NCBI RefSeq assembly: GCF_001458355.1
Contig: NZ_CYSA01000010.1
Location: forward strand, 1-64,000
DNA from: Thalassovita gelatinovora
GTDB lineage: Bacteria; Pseudomonadota; Alphaproteobacteria; Rhodobacterales; Rhodobacteraceae
Direction of reading: 5' to 3'
DNA: 64,000 nt
Positions 63,921-64,000 of the stretch are shown here, piece by piece. Under the pieces are notes generated by a model that worked only from the letters and a program-made list of their open reading frames with translations, searched no databases and had not been told where the DNA came from. A program made the translations under genes and the position numbers. Every line of letters starts with the position of its first letter. The first letter of the stretch is position 1.

Positions 63921-63950
63921 ACTCTCTCGACAAAAGGCCATAAAGAGAGT
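63921..63950 (+). promoter_or_regulatory. Hairpin covering the ribosome site of the last gene
   Basis: ACTCTCT (63921-63927) pairs with AGAGAGT (63944-63950), 16-base loop. The AAAGAGAG purine stretch that could act as the ribosome site of the gene starting at 63956 lies in the 3' arm. It may be a weak terminator of the decarboxylase gene or a translation-affecting structure. Confidence 0.45.
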
Positions 63951-63955
63951 GCGGA

Positions 63956-64000
63956 ATGGAAAAGTTCGGGAAAAGCCAGCCGATCAAACGGGTAGAGGAT
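63956..64000 (+). CDS. Start of a CoxL/xanthine-dehydrogenase-type molybdenum subunit (partial)
   Basis: Only 15 codons: MEKFGKSQPIKRVED. This matches the conserved N-terminus of large molybdopterin-binding subunits (K-F-G-x-x-x-x-R-x-E-D, followed in family members by R-x-L-x-G-x-G). The rest lies outside. A small-subunit or FAD-subunit gene might follow. Identity rests on a short match. Confidence 0.6.
   Translation, partial: MEKFGKSQPIKRVED

Overview
The window reads as a chromosomal segment of an alphaproteobacterium, most likely a marine-type Rhodobacteraceae (Roseobacter group). Pointers are the high G+C content, the strong GAA preference for Glu in most housekeeping genes, and a set of gene neighbourhoods typical of that family: an isoaspartyl-methyltransferase-like gene, tolC and a PopZ/DUF2497 gene; efp; an RpoH-type sigma factor; and an SUV3-like helicase, S4 protein, 7Fe ferredoxin and CarD block. 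The species cannot be named from this sequence alone.

Layout. 1-1.3 kb: end of an IS3-family element that has cut a HipA-like kinase gene, then tRNA-Cys. 1.5-13.7 kb: core genes (pcm-like, tolC, popZ-like, cobQ, cupin, efp, ygfZ, glycosyltransferase, MsbA-like exporter with a phosphatase, class V aminotransferase). 13.7-21.8 kb: an accessory patch with different codon use (DUF4188, HXXEE, TetR and SRPBCC, rsgA, GNAT, membrane AraC regulator, CPBP protease, IS5 remnant, secreted orphan). 21.8-41.6 kb: core again (RluD-like, rpoH, cold-shock protein, PepF, FAH-family enzyme, helicase, fdxA, carD, cobS/cobT, K+/H+ antiporter, Lrp and HPPD). 41.7-47.6 kb: second accessory stretch (di-haem cytochrome, secreted small protein, orphan winged-helix protein, CMD protein and TetR with twin operators, IS3 remnant, KAP NTPase). 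47.8-53.1 kb: HisC-like aminotransferase, enoyl-CoA hydratase, valS.

53.4-62.0 kb holds the most interesting unit: a TetR regulator divergent from eight same-strand genes encoding an ABC importer (ATPase, periplasmic binding protein with a His/Cys-rich leader, permease), an OsmC-like protein lacking the usual second cysteine, an acyl-CoA-dehydrogenase-like flavoprotein, a two-domain rhodanese, cyanase and a ferredoxin-reductase-like flavoprotein. Together these suggest uptake and oxidative breakdown of a small N- or N/S-containing compound with cyanate, and perhaps cyanide or thiocyanate, as an intermediate; the substrate is not known from sequence. It is followed by an Lrp regulator divergent from an ornithine-decarboxylase-like gene, and the window ends in the first codons of what looks like a CoxL/xanthine-dehydrogenase-type molybdenum subunit.

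B12 genes are scattered (cobQ at 4.5 kb, divergent cobS/cobT at 36-38 kb). No rRNA, CRISPR array or complete prophage was seen.
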